Below, one piece after another: positions 23,322 through 32,321 of a stretch of 43,775 nt of DNA. The notes under the pieces were generated by a model. The model was given only the letters and a program-made list of their open reading frames with translations. It had not been told where the DNA came from and did no database searches. This DNA is from Bacteroidota bacterium. Lineage in GTDB: Bacteria; Bacteroidota; Ignavibacteria; UBA10030; BY39. How positions within the stretch are numbered: the stretch's first letter is position 1; every line of letters begins with the position of its first letter. The translations under genes were made by a program, and so were the position numbers. Location of the stretch: contig JASEGV010000013.1 in NCBI GenBank assembly GCA_030017895.1, positions 1 through 43,775 on the forward strand, read 5' to 3'.

Positions 23322-24653
23322 ATGAAGAAAAAACTAATATACATATCAACCGCATTAATAGTAATTATTGTTGCTTTATACTTTTTTGTTTTCCGGGGTT
23401 CTTCTGAAGAAATCAAATACAGAACCGAAAAAATTAGCAAGGGCGATGTTGTCGTACAAGTCCGTGCTACAGGAACTGTAAATCCTGTTCAAACTGTTCA
23501 AGTCGGATCACAAGTCAGTGGCACTCTTGCCAAAATTTATGTCGATTTCAACAGTATTGTTAAAGCCGGTCAAATTATTGCACAGATCGATCCGACCTTC
23601 TTGGCTGCATCAGTGAAAGAATCCGAGGCAAACCTTGAGCGTGTGCAAGCGCAGGTAAATGAGGCAAAGCGCAACCTTAATCGCTTTATAGAGCTGTTCA
23701 GTAAAGCGCTTGTTTCCCAAGCCGAGATGGATGCTGCTCAAACAAATTACGAGACATCGCTTGCCCAGCTGAAGCAAGCCGAGGCATCTCTTGACAGGGC
23801 GCGGGTTAACTTGCGATATGCAACTATCAAAGCTCCAATAGACGGAGTCGTTATTTCGCGAGACATTGATGTCGGACAGACCGTAGCGGCAAGTTTGCAA
23901 GCGCCGAAATTGTTTGTAATTGCTAACGACTTGAAAAAAATGCAAGTGGAAGCAAACGTTGACGAAGCTGACATCGGAAATATTCAAATAGAACAGGATG
24001 TTACATTTACTGTCGATGCACATTCGGGTAAAGAGTTTAAAGGGACTGTAACACAAATCCGGTTAGCACCGCAAACTGTTCAAAATGTAGTTACATATAC
24101 TGTCATCATCGAAGTTCCGAATCCTGATTTGAAGCTGATGCCGGGTATGACTGCAACAGTTTCCATTTTAATCGATGAGAAGAATGATGTTTTAAGAGTT
24201 CCGGCGATTGCTCTCCGGTTTCAACCCCCTGCCGAAGTAGTAGAAAAAATTGAAAAAGAAGTAGCTGAAAAATTTAATGGGAATAAATCGTCCGACAGTG
24301 CAAGTCATAGCAACGGTGAACCACGTATGCGCTCTTTCGGTGGCGGTGGTGGCTCTATGCCCGGCTCAGGAATGTCCGGTGAGTTCCCTCGCGGCGAACG
24401 GCGGCGAGGCGGGATGCGACAAATACAAAGAGTTTGGTTAATTGATAGCACGGGTAACTTAAAGTCTGCACCCGTTAGAACGGGTCTTTCGGATAACCGA
24501 TATGTTGAAGTTAAAGGTGGCTTCCTTAAGGAGGGAGATGAAATTGTAATCGGAATGGAAATGCCCAGCGCCAGTGGACCACAAGCTCAACAAACGAATC
24601 CATTTGCGCCGCGTACTCAAACAGGACCCGGCACGCGTAGAATGGGTTTTTAA
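23322..24653 (+). CDS. MacA-like periplasmic adaptor (HlyD/membrane-fusion family)
   Basis: A 443-residue inner-membrane-anchored adaptor. A single N-terminal helix (residues ~5-24) is followed by the biotinyl-lipoyl half 'TGTVNPVQTVQVGSQVSGTL'. A long coiled-coil hairpin comes next (~90-160, 'VKESEANLERVQAQVNEAK', 'KQAEASLDRARVNLRYATIK'), then the second lipoyl half 'APIDGVVISRDIDVGQTV' and a beta-barrel. It would link the permease in the inner membrane to an outer-membrane channel for export of peptides, lipids or antibiotics. A Gly/Arg/Met-rich insertion (~330-375) sits before the last beta domain and is unusual. The permease starts 14 bases downstream. Confidence 0.9.
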   Translation: MKKKLIYISTALIVIIVALYFFVFRGSSEEIKYRTEKISKGDVVVQVRATGTVNPVQTVQVGSQVSGTLAKIYVDFNSIVKAGQIIAQIDPTFLAASVKESEANLERVQAQVNEAKRNLNRFIELFSKALVSQAEMDAAQTNYETSLAQLKQAEASLDRARVNLRYATIKAPIDGVVISRDIDVGQTVAASLQAPKLFVIANDLKKMQVEANVDEADIGNIQIEQDVTFTVDAHSGKEFKGTVTQIRLAPQTVQNVVTYTVIIEVPNPDLKLMPGMTATVSILIDEKNDVLRVPAIALRFQPPAEVVEKIEKEVAEKFNGNKSSDSASHSNGEPRMRSFGGGGGSMPGSGMSGEFPRGERRRGGMRQIQRVWLIDSTGNLKSAPVRTGLSDNRYVEVKGGFLKEGDEIVIGMEMPSASGPQAQQTNPFAPRTQTGPGTRRMGF

Positions 24654-24667
24654 AGTCAGGATAATTT

Positions 24668-25888
24668 ATGATGAGATGGTTTGAAATATTAACGATTGCT
24701 TTCGATGCATTGATAAGGAATAAAATGCGTTCGTTGTTAACGATGCTTGGAATAATAATTGGTGTCGGTGCAGTTATTGCTATGATTGCGATTGGGCAGG
24801 GAGCGTCATTTTCCGTGGAGTCACAAATTGCATCCTTAGGTCAAAATGTTTTAATGATTTATCCCGGTGCAACTGCTCGTGGCGGAGTAAGCGGCGGGGC
24901 AGGAAGTGTTAGCACATTAACAGTAGCCGATGCCGAAGCCATTGTCGAACAGTGTCCCTCTGTTGCATATATGAGTCCGATTCTAAGAGCGGGCTCGCAA
25001 GTGGTCGCCGGAAATTTGAATTGGAGTACAAGTGTGCAAGGAGGAACTGCAGATTTTTTTGCGATTCGTGATTGGAAACTCGACAACGGTGAATTGTTTT
25101 CTGATGCCGACGTAAAAGCAAGTGCAAAAGTATGCGTCATTGGAAAAACCGTCGCCGACAATTTGTTTCAAGGAGCCGATCCAGTTGGTCAGATGATTCG
25201 TATCAGAAATATACCATTCAAAATTGTGGGCACGATGAAATCAAAAGGGCAGAGTGTTTCTGGGCAGGATCAGGATGATATTATTGTGGCACCTTATACA
25301 ACGGTTCAAAAACGAATTTTAGGAATTAATTTTATCTGGGGTATTATGGTATCGGCAATCAGTAAGGATAAAATTTTCCAGGCACAACAAGAAATTACAG
25401 AAGTGCTTCGTGTCCGGCACCGGCTGCAGCTTTGGGACGACAACGATTTTACAGTCCGCAATCAAACTGATATTGCTGAAACGGCGACCGCAACATCCAA
25501 AATAATGACGATACTCTTGGGAAGTATAGCATCAGTTTCGTTGTTAGTAGGTGGAATTGGAATAATGAACATTATGTTAGTTTCTGTTACAGAGCGCACT
25601 CGCGAAATCGGAATACGGATGTCTATAGGTGCAAGACGGCGCGATATACTTTCACAATTTTTAATGGAAGCTATTGTATTAAGTCTTCTCGGTGGTTTTA
25701 TCGGGATTATATTCGGTGTTACTGGTTCGAATTTAATATCAAAATTTGCCGATTGGCCCACGTTTGTTTCTGAGGGTTCGATTGTACTTGCAGTATTTTT
25801 TTCGATGGCAGTTGGTGTGTTCTTCGGATTCTATCCTGCGCGCAAAGCTGCAAGTATGAATCCGATTGATGCGTTGAGATACGAGTAA
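24668..25888 (+). CDS. MacB-like ABC permease (FtsX family) without ATPase domain
   Basis: A 406-residue inner-membrane protein. It has one N-terminal helix ('LLTMLGIIIGVGAVIAMIAI'), a ~220-residue periplasmic MacB core and three C-terminal helices with the FtsX signature 'RTREIGIRMSIGARRRDIL' before helix 3. It is a stand-alone permease: the N-terminal ATPase found in E. coli-type MacB is absent and no ABC ATPase gene is present next to it. It must therefore use an ATPase encoded elsewhere. It pairs with the MacA-like gene just upstream. The ending 'YPARKAASMNPIDALRYE' is typical for the family. Confidence 0.9.
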   Translation: MMRWFEILTIAFDALIRNKMRSLLTMLGIIIGVGAVIAMIAIGQGASFSVESQIASLGQNVLMIYPGATARGGVSGGAGSVSTLTVADAEAIVEQCPSVAYMSPILRAGSQVVAGNLNWSTSVQGGTADFFAIRDWKLDNGELFSDADVKASAKVCVIGKTVADNLFQGADPVGQMIRIRNIPFKIVGTMKSKGQSVSGQDQDDIIVAPYTTVQKRILGINFIWGIMVSAISKDKIFQAQQEITEVLRVRHRLQLWDDNDFTVRNQTDIAETATATSKIMTILLGSIASVSLLVGGIGIMNIMLVSVTERTREIGIRMSIGARRRDILSQFLMEAIVLSLLGGFIGIIFGVTGSNLISKFADWPTFVSEGSIVLAVFFSMAVGVFFGFYPARKAASMNPIDALRYE

Positions 25889-26032
25889 GATGACCTCGTT
25901 TAAAATGAAAACGATATATTACTGCGTAAAATGTAGGGTAAACTCACAAATAGGTAACGCGGAATTCCAAATCTGTAATCCAATTTCAATCCAATCGGTG
26001 TTTAGCCCGAAGCAAAAAACAAAAAGATTATT

Positions 26033-26914
26033 ATGACGAAATTGTGGACTGAAGAAGAAATTAAAATATTGAGAGCGTCTTACTCAAAGCGCGGTTCAGT
26101 ATATGTGGGTAAAAAAATTAATCGTTCTCCGGATTCTGTCATCGCAAAAGCTATTCAATTAGGAATTCGTTCAAAACGAGTTAAAAAATGGGAGACGTGG
26201 GAAGATAATTATTTACTGAGGCACTATAACGACCGCTCTAATGCGGCGATTGCCAGGACATTAAAAAGAACTATCCCATCTGTCCTAATTCGTGCAAAAA
26301 AATTGCGACTGACTGAAAAAAGAGCCGCAAATTGGGCGGATGAAGAAATAAATCTGCTGAAGAGTTGTTATCACGACCGCAAGATTTCTTTGCACGAACT
26401 TTCTCAAAAAATAGGCCGCACACGATATAGTATTTTGCTAAAAGCACAAACTTTGGGTTTAAGCAGGCCATTACACGACCACGATTGGACAAAAGAAGAA
26501 CGCCAGTACGTTAAAAAACATTATCATAAAAAAACTTATAGAGAAATTGCTGATAAGCTTGGAGTTAGTATCAATGCAGTTTCTCATTACGTAAATCGGA
26601 TGGGTATTCTGAAAAGACAGCCAGGTAGAAAATGGACTGAGGAGGATAAAGAATTTTTAAGAAAGAACTACAAAATAATTCCAACAAAAGAAATCGCTTT
26701 GAAACTGAATAGGAGTTACGATTATGTCGTGAACTATGCGGGATTACTCGGTTTAAGTTCAGGTCCAAATAAACCCTGGACAGCTGAAGAAAAGGAGTTC
26801 CTGAAAGATAATTATAAAAAAATACCGATTGAGGATATAGCAAAAAATTTGGACAGGACAGTTAAAGCGATTTCCTCTTATATTTCAAAGTATAACTTCA
26901 CGAAAATAAAATAA
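26033..26914 (+). CDS. Protein of six tandem SANT/Myb-like DNA-binding repeats
   Basis: A 293-residue basic protein made of six ~47-49 residue repeats. Each begins W(T/E/A)xEE(D/E), continues with a hydrophobic helix and a tyrosine, then a helix-turn-helix of the type 'I(A/G)xKLxRSxxSVxxxAxxLG'. Repeats begin near 'LWTEEEIKIL', 'KWETWEDNYL', 'NWADEEINLL', 'DWTKEERQYV', 'KWTEEDKEFL' and 'PWTAEEKEFL'. There is no signal peptide, membrane segment or other domain, so it should be a DNA-binding protein able to cover a long site. It is not visibly in an operon with its neighbours. The pattern is eukaryote-like, but GcrA-type and phage HTH proteins also use such units. No target is known. Confidence 0.75.
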   Translation: MTKLWTEEEIKILRASYSKRGSVYVGKKINRSPDSVIAKAIQLGIRSKRVKKWETWEDNYLLRHYNDRSNAAIARTLKRTIPSVLIRAKKLRLTEKRAANWADEEINLLKSCYHDRKISLHELSQKIGRTRYSILLKAQTLGLSRPLHDHDWTKEERQYVKKHYHKKTYREIADKLGVSINAVSHYVNRMGILKRQPGRKWTEEDKEFLRKNYKIIPTKEIALKLNRSYDYVVNYAGLLGLSSGPNKPWTAEEKEFLKDNYKKIPIEDIAKNLDRTVKAISSYISKYNFTKIK

Positions 26915-26950
26915 TAGCATTTTATAACTTTTCGATGTGGATTTTTAACG

Positions 26951-28930
26951 ATGCTTAAAACTATCAAACTTAAATCTACGAAACTAATCCAACCGGGATA
27001 TATAATTGCCGTTGTAGTTGTGATAGCTGCCTCAATGATTATTTCTGCGATTTGGGAATTGACGCAAAGTCGAAAAGAACTTTACCATTTAATGACTGAA
27101 GAAGCAACGCTGCTGATTGAAACAATGACGTTGAGCAGTGCCAACACCGTTTTATCGAATGCCGAAATGGAAGATTTAATCGCAGATAGATTATTAAGCG
27201 TGGCATATATGGTCTCAGAATTAGATAGTATAACTGCTATAAGCAATAAATACTTAAAAAGGATTGCCGATGAGAATCAGGTTGATAGGATAAATATTTT
27301 TGACGTAAAGGGGAATAAGATCGCAAGCAGTTACACTCATGATACCACACACGAAAGTTTAAAAGCCAAACATTCGCCTTCCGATTTTATTCAACCGATA
27401 CTCAAGGGTGAAGTTACCGAACTGATTATCGGATTGAAAGAAGCGCGATACGAGAACGGGAAAAGATTTGCAGTTGCGGTTCGCCGTAAATCAAATGAAC
27501 GCGGTGCTGTTGTCGTAAATATCGATGCAGCTTATCTGTTGAGTTTTCGTGAAAAAATCGGTTTCGGAAGAATGCTTCAGGACATAGGCAACAATGCAGG
27601 TATCGAATACATAGTTTTACAAGACAGCGATGGAATACTTGCGGCGAGTAAATCAGTTTCCGAAATAAATTCGATTGAGGGTGATGAATTTTTGGAAAAT
27701 GCACTTCAAAGAAAATCAGTCCATACCCGCGTATCTTCCTTTAATGATATGGACGAAATACACGCACTTGAGGACAGGATGTCGCGTCGTACTGTAATTA
27801 TATCTCTCGTATTGTTTGTGCTTGCTTCACTCGTAATCGGAGTAATTATCGTCAACCAAAATCTTAAATTCGTTTCTCGGGAATACGAAAAAATCCAAAC
27901 CTACACCGGCAGCGTCATTCAAAATATGGCTGATGCACTGATCACTACTGATGCCGAAGGATTTATAACAATCTTCAATAAACAAGCGGAGAATCTTTGT
28001 GCGACAGATTCACACCATGTTATTGGGAAACATATATCAAAAATTTTTAACAATCAGTTGGTTGTTTTGGCTGAAAGTTTAAATACCCGCAACTCGTTAA
28101 AAAATATTGAGTTAACTGTCGTATGTCCCAATAAAGGCAGTCGAATTCTTGCTATCAATACTTCGTTTGTTTACAACGAGGGCGATGTCTTAAGTTCGTT
28201 TACCGCCGCTTTGAAGGATGTTACTGAGACACGTGCAATGGAGCGGCATATACAACAGCGCGAAAAATTGGTTGCAATGGGTGAGCTTGCATCGGGGGTC
28301 GCGCACGAAATTCGCAACCCGTTGAATTCAGTAAATATGATTGCTCAGAGATATGAGAAAGAATTCGTTCCACAAGCAAACCATGATGAATACTACGGAC
28401 TTACAAAAATACTTCGTTCCGAAGTTCAACGCGTAAACAACATAGTTCAACAATTCCTTCGCTTTGCCCGTCCTCCTAAATTAAACATCGCAAGCATTCC
28501 ATCTTTGGAGTTTTTAACTGATTTAAAAAATATATTCGAAGTCCAAATTTCCTCGAAAAATATTGAGCTTGAAATATCTTCGACGGAAAACTGCATACTC
28601 AACATCGACCGTGAACAGATGAAACAAGTATTTTTAAATCTCTTACAGAACAGTATCGGTTCGATGCCGCAAGGGGGCAAAATATCTTTAAAACTTTTCT
28701 GCAATGAAGATAAAAGAATATTTGAGTTCCAAGATACGGGAATAGGAATACCTGAGAAAAATTTAAGCAAAATATTCAACCTCTATTTTACTACACGGGC
28801 AGAAGGAACAGGATTGGGATTAAGTATCGTTCAACAAATAGTATCTCAGCACGATGGTCTTATTAATGTTAAAAGCGCGCAAGGTACAGGAACAAAGTTT
28901 ATAATCGAATTACCTCTGAAAGTGAGTTAA
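26951..28930 (+). CDS. Membrane sensor histidine kinase (NtrB/ZraS type)
   Basis: A 659-residue inner-membrane kinase. TM1 is ~17-35, followed by an extracytoplasmic sensor (~36-275), TM2 (~281-302), a PAS domain (~315-425, 'NMADALITTDAEGFITIFN'), HisKA with phospho-His H452 ('GVAHEIRNPLNS') and HATPase with 'NLLQNSIGSMPQGG', 'DTGIGIP' and 'GTGLGLSI'. It should phosphorylate the sigma-54 activator encoded 2 bases downstream. The sensor region ends abruptly ('NDMDEIHALEDRM' runs straight towards TM2), which may mark a small loss compared with relatives. The ligand is unknown. Confidence 0.93.
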   Translation: MLKTIKLKSTKLIQPGYIIAVVVVIAASMIISAIWELTQSRKELYHLMTEEATLLIETMTLSSANTVLSNAEMEDLIADRLLSVAYMVSELDSITAISNKYLKRIADENQVDRINIFDVKGNKIASSYTHDTTHESLKAKHSPSDFIQPILKGEVTELIIGLKEARYENGKRFAVAVRRKSNERGAVVVNIDAAYLLSFREKIGFGRMLQDIGNNAGIEYIVLQDSDGILAASKSVSEINSIEGDEFLENALQRKSVHTRVSSFNDMDEIHALEDRMSRRTVIISLVLFVLASLVIGVIIVNQNLKFVSREYEKIQTYTGSVIQNMADALITTDAEGFITIFNKQAENLCATDSHHVIGKHISKIFNNQLVVLAESLNTRNSLKNIELTVVCPNKGSRILAINTSFVYNEGDVLSSFTAALKDVTETRAMERHIQQREKLVAMGELASGVAHEIRNPLNSVNMIAQRYEKEFVPQANHDEYYGLTKILRSEVQRVNNIVQQFLRFARPPKLNIASIPSLEFLTDLKNIFEVQISSKNIELEISSTENCILNIDREQMKQVFLNLLQNSIGSMPQGGKISLKLFCNEDKRIFEFQDTGIGIPEKNLSKIFNLYFTTRAEGTGLGLSIVQQIVSQHDGLINVKSAQGTGTKFIIELPLKVS

Positions 28931-28932
28931 AA

Positions 28933-30300
28933 ATGTTTAAGCTAACAATTTTAATAGTAGATGATGAAGCGAATCAGCGGAAAATACTCGCCGGACATTT
29001 AAAGAAGAAAGATTACAATGTAATAGAAGCCAGTTCTGCTGAACAAGGAATTGAATTAGCGAATAAAAATATGGTTGATTTAATTCTAACAGATTTTAAG
29101 ATGCCCGGTAAAACAGGATTAGACCTGCTTAAAGAAGTTCGAGCAAATAACCCTGAAGCGGCAATTGTAATAATGACGGCATTCGGGACAATCGAAAATG
29201 CCGTCGACGCGATGCGTGCGGGTGCATACGATTACATTACAAAACCTATCGATTTCGATGAACTCGAATTGCTCATTCAACGGCTTGGTGAAAGGCAGAA
29301 GCTTATTTCGGAAAATATTTTACTTAGGGAACAGCTTGCTGAAAAATATAAGTTTACAGACATCATTGCGCATTCAACCAAGATGGAAGAAGTATTAAAT
29401 CTTACAGGAAGGGTGGCAAAGAGTCGAGCATCGGTGCTCATAAGGGGTGAAAGTGGAACTGGAAAAGAGTTGATTGCCCGAGCTATTCATTTTGCAAGTC
29501 AACGCTACGCTAAACCCTTTGTAGCGGTCAATTGTTCTGCATTAAACGAGAACTTGCTTGAAAGCGAATTATTCGGGCACGAGAAGGGCGCCTATACCAG
29601 CGCCGATAAACAGAGGAGAGGACGGTTTGAATTAGCCGACGGTGGAACTATATTTTTAGATGAAATCGGCGATATACCTCTTTCAACTCAAGTTAAACTG
29701 CTTCGCGTCTTACAGGAACAAAATTTCGAACGAGTCGGTGGCTCGCAAACAATTAGCGTAGATGTCCGTGTAATTGCAGCAACTAACAGAAACCTCGAAG
29801 AGTTAATGAAAGAGGGGAAGTTTCGTGAAGATTTATTTTATCGGCTCAATGTCGTTACCATCGAAATTCCTCCGCTGCATCAAAGAAAAGAAGATATTCT
29901 TCCGCTTGTAGAATATTTTACCGGGAAGTATTCAAAAGAAGTGAACAAGAAACAGGTAGAATTTTCGAAGGAAGCAATCGATATACTTATAAAATATCAT
30001 TATTCGGGAAACGTGCGTGAGCTGGAAAATATAATCCATCGCGCAGTAGTACTTGTTCGGGAAAATCTCATCACAACCAATGAACTGCCTATCAACTTAA
30101 GAAATTTACCAAGTGAACAGCCAATCTCCAAATCTACTCAATTACAAAATTTAGGTGAGCGGGTTGAAGAGTTAGAGAAAGAATTAATTTTTGAGGCGCT
30201 CCAAAAAACAGATGGCAACCAATCTAAAGCCGCTTTGTTGTTAGGAATTTCAGAGAGGAACTTGCGATACAAATTAGAAAAGTTGGGCTTGAAGAAATAA
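28933..30300 (+). CDS. NtrC-family sigma-54-dependent response regulator
   Basis: A 455-residue activator. The receiver domain is 1-~120 with phospho-Asp D54 ('LILTDFKMPGK'), T81 and K103. The AAA+ domain has Walker A 'GESGTGKE' (171-178), the sigma-54 contact loop 'GAYTSA' (218-223; usual GAFTGA) and Walker B 'GGTIFLDEIGD'. The C-terminal Fis-type HTH is 'GNQSKAALLLGISERNLRYK'. It works with the kinase just upstream. The obvious candidate target is the sigma-54-like promoter at 30438 in front of the secreted-protein cluster. All catalytic elements are present; the GAFTGA variant is worth noting. Confidence 0.95.
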   Translation: MFKLTILIVDDEANQRKILAGHLKKKDYNVIEASSAEQGIELANKNMVDLILTDFKMPGKTGLDLLKEVRANNPEAAIVIMTAFGTIENAVDAMRAGAYDYITKPIDFDELELLIQRLGERQKLISENILLREQLAEKYKFTDIIAHSTKMEEVLNLTGRVAKSRASVLIRGESGTGKELIARAIHFASQRYAKPFVAVNCSALNENLLESELFGHEKGAYTSADKQRRGRFELADGGTIFLDEIGDIPLSTQVKLLRVLQEQNFERVGGSQTISVDVRVIAATNRNLEELMKEGKFREDLFYRLNVVTIEIPPLHQRKEDILPLVEYFTGKYSKEVNKKQVEFSKEAIDILIKYHYSGNVRELENIIHRAVVLVRENLITTNELPINLRNLPSEQPISKSTQLQNLGERVEELEKELIFEALQKTDGNQSKAALLLGISERNLRYKLEKLGLKK

Positions 30301-30316
30301 TACTATCACTTTAAGT

Positions 30317-30336
30317 ATTCGGCACAATTGCCGAAT
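30317..30336 (+). terminator. Hairpin after the response-regulator gene
   Basis: Stem attcggca / tgccgaat with a caat loop, 17 bases after the stop codon. No T-run follows, so termination may be weak. Confidence 0.45.
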
Positions 30337-30437
30337 GCACTCGACCGTTCTGACGAGTAGTACAGCGCCTTCCTCAAACTTATTTTTAAAATCCTTTAAA
30401 ACATTAAATATTTGCAAGTTTTATTTGTTTTAGTCTT

Positions 30438-30453
30438 TGGCACGGTATTAGAA
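30438..30453 (+). promoter_or_regulatory. Candidate sigma-54 promoter
   Basis: TGGCACGGTATTAGAA matches the -24 half of the sigma-54 consensus (TGGCACG) exactly. Of the -12 half it keeps G and the flanking T and A at the right spacing; the normal GC is GA. It lies 63 bases before a gene start and just downstream of a sigma-54 activator gene. Confidence 0.6.
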
Positions 30454-30515
30454 CATATACTAATCGTAGCTAAAAAATTAAATAATAAACAAACAACAAA
30501 TAAAGGATTAAAAAA

Positions 30516-30917
30516 ATGAAAAACTTAAAATTCACAGCAGCAATAGTCGCATTGTTCGCACTATTCATTTTCGCAGCATCTTCAGATGCTAATTCACAAA
30601 CAACAGGTAAAGGCAACGGCGTAAAAGGATTTGTCGATCTCAACGGCGACGGAATCAACGACCACGCACTCGATGCCGACGGTGATGGAATTCCAAACGG
30701 AAAAGATCCTGACTTCGTAAAACCACAAGATGGAACCGGCCGAAAAATGATGAACGGTAAAACTGCAAAATCAGGTAAAGGCGGTTTCGGTCCTGGCGAC
30801 GGAACCGGAAAAAGTGGTGTAGGTCCAAAAGATGGCTCAGGTTATGGACCAGGCACAGGTACTGGTAACTGCGATGGAACAGGCGCAAAAGGTAACTTAG
30901 GTCGTAGAGGTAAATAA
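30516..30917 (+). CDS. Small secreted Asp/Gly-rich protein with calcium-binding-like repeats
   Basis: A 133-residue exported protein. Residues ~1-28 are a signal peptide. Residues ~35-70 hold two DxNxDGxxD-type loops ('DLNGDGINDHALDADGDG'), like thrombospondin type 3 or dockerin calcium sites. The C-terminal half is a Gly/Lys-rich low-complexity tail with repeated 'GDGTGKSG', 'KDGSGYG', 'GTGTGNCDG' units and one cysteine. It has a good ribosome site ('aaaggatt') and follows the candidate sigma-54 promoter. A terminator follows, so it may be abundantly made on its own. Function unknown; a related protein is encoded at 32348. Confidence 0.7.
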   Translation: MKNLKFTAAIVALFALFIFAASSDANSQTTGKGNGVKGFVDLNGDGINDHALDADGDGIPNGKDPDFVKPQDGTGRKMMNGKTAKSGKGGFGPGDGTGKSGVGPKDGSGYGPGTGTGNCDGTGAKGNLGRRGK

Positions 30918-30935
30918 TTTAACCCATAACTCCTG

Positions 30936-30965
30936 AAGGCGGTGGGCGAATGCTTGCCGCCTTTT
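30936..30965 (+). terminator. Terminator after the Asp/Gly-rich gene
   Basis: Stem aaggcgg (30936-30942) / ccgcctt (30957-30963), followed by ttatt; 19 bases after the stop. Confidence 0.7.
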
Positions 30966-30995
30966 ATTCATTTATAATCAACACGTTAAAAAAAT

Positions 30996-31832
30996 ATGAC
31001 TACATCAAATAGAAAAAAATTTAGCTTTCGCGCATTTATCAGTTTATACGTTGTTATATCTTTCATAGTAATTAGCATATCAGGAATAATTCTTTTTATT
31101 ACACCACCCGGAAGGATTGCCAACTGGAGTAACTGGACTTTACTTTTTCTTACTAAACACGAATGGAAAGGAGTGCATACAATATTTACATTTCTTTTTG
31201 TAACGGCTGCAGCATTCCATATATATTTCAACTGGAAACCAATCATCGCTTATCTGTCTTCAAAATTTACTTCGCGCATTAAAATTCGTAAAGAATTATT
31301 AGCATCCTTTATTCTCAGCATATTTATACTCGTAGCAACGATCGGCAATGTTCCACCATTCAGCACAGTAATGGATTTTGGCGATGACATTTCAAATTCG
31401 TGGGGGAAAAATCTTTCCGAACCTCCCATTCCGCACGCAGAATTATTAACATTGAAGGAATATTCCGAGAAAACAAATATCCCGTATGAAGAAATAATCT
31501 CGAATTTAAAAAATGCAAACATAAAGGTGAATGACAGCGAAACAACTTTGGAAACAATTGCATCACAGAACAATTTAACACCTGCTCAATTATCGAAAAA
31601 AATGTTGGCAGAGAAGAAGCCTAAGGTTGCGATCGGCGAAGGTGGCGGATATGGCCGGAAGACAGTACAAGACGTATGTGAACAGTTAGATATCCCATTG
31701 GAGATTGGTATTGAGAGATTACAAAAGAACGGAATCACCGCCGATAGTAACAGCAAGCTAAAGGATTTAGCGAACGAAAAAAATATTGCTCCTATTCAAA
31801 TAGTTAAACTAATTTCAGAAACAATAAATTAA
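30996..31832 (+). CDS. DUF4405 membrane protein with helical C-terminal repeats
   Basis: A 278-residue inner-membrane protein. Three transmembrane helices (~12-36, 59-79, 101-120) carry two histidines in the DUF4405 arrangement ('EWKGVHTIFTFLF', H61, and 'AAAFHIYFNWKP', H75), which resembles haem-binding cytochrome b helices. Haem binding is inferred, not shown. The C-terminal ~140 residues are soluble and contain two similar units ('TLKEYSEKTNIPYEEIISNL' and 'TVQDVCEQLDIPLEIGIERL'), SAP- or LysM-like in feel but unassigned. It sits in the presumed sigma-54-controlled cluster, 17 bases before the next gene. Confidence 0.75.
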   Translation: MTTSNRKKFSFRAFISLYVVISFIVISISGIILFITPPGRIANWSNWTLLFLTKHEWKGVHTIFTFLFVTAAAFHIYFNWKPIIAYLSSKFTSRIKIRKELLASFILSIFILVATIGNVPPFSTVMDFGDDISNSWGKNLSEPPIPHAELLTLKEYSEKTNIPYEEIISNLKNANIKVNDSETTLETIASQNNLTPAQLSKKMLAEKKPKVAIGEGGGYGRKTVQDVCEQLDIPLEIGIERLQKNGITADSNSKLKDLANEKNIAPIQIVKLISETIN

Positions 31833-31849
31833 CAACAAGAGGTGAAAAA

Positions 31850-32287
31850 ATGAAAACAAAAATAATTATGGTAGCATTGGTAATTTCACTTTTGCTGCCC
31901 AGTTTAGTATATGTACAAACCGAAGGCAGAGCCACACAAGCTTCTGAGAAAAGGGATGTTGATGATGTTAAAACATTAAAAGGCACAATCACAGAAGTAA
32001 AACATCCGTATGCTACATTCAAATCGGAAGACGGTAAAGAGTATCGCGTACACATGGGACCGCAGTGGTACTGGGAACGCGAAAAATATCAACTGAAGCA
32101 TAATGTAAAAGCCCAGATAAAAGGCGAAGTAAAACAAGTTGAAGGCAAGTTCGAATTTTATCCGTGGGAAATTGTGCAGGATGGAAAGGCGATGAATTTC
32201 GCCGATGAAACAGGAAAACCTAAATGGTCTTCCGAACGCGGTAAAGGTATGCGTGGTAAAAGTAAGTCCGCAAGCGGACGGCGTTAA
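31850..32287 (+). CDS. Secreted OB-fold-like protein
   Basis: A 145-residue exported protein with a signal peptide (~1-22). A beta-barrel-like core follows ('TLKGTITEVKHPYATFKSED', 'YRVHMGPQWYWE', 'VKAQIKGEVKQVEGKFEFYPWEIVQDG'), resembling small bacterial OB-fold (BOF/YdeI-type) periplasmic proteins. The tail is basic (RGKGMRGKSKSASGRR). It may bind metal, oxidised ligand or nucleotide-like molecules; no function is assigned. A good ribosome site (aagaggtg) precedes the start. Confidence 0.65.
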   Translation: MKTKIIMVALVISLLLPSLVYVQTEGRATQASEKRDVDDVKTLKGTITEVKHPYATFKSEDGKEYRVHMGPQWYWEREKYQLKHNVKAQIKGEVKQVEGKFEFYPWEIVQDGKAMNFADETGKPKWSSERGKGMRGKSKSASGRR

Positions 32288-32299
32288 AATAACTCCTCG

Positions 32300-32321
32300 G
32301 GCGGTACAAACATGTGCCGCC
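32300..32321 (+). terminator. Hairpin after the OB-fold gene
   Basis: Stem ggcggtac / gtgccgcc with one G-T wobble, then taatttta; 13 bases after the stop. The T-run is weak. Confidence 0.5.

Noticed and set aside
23610-24056. 148-codon minus-strand frame inside the MacA-like gene
   Set aside because: Shadow of the coiled-coil coding strand; Cys- and Leu-rich with no recognisable protein features.
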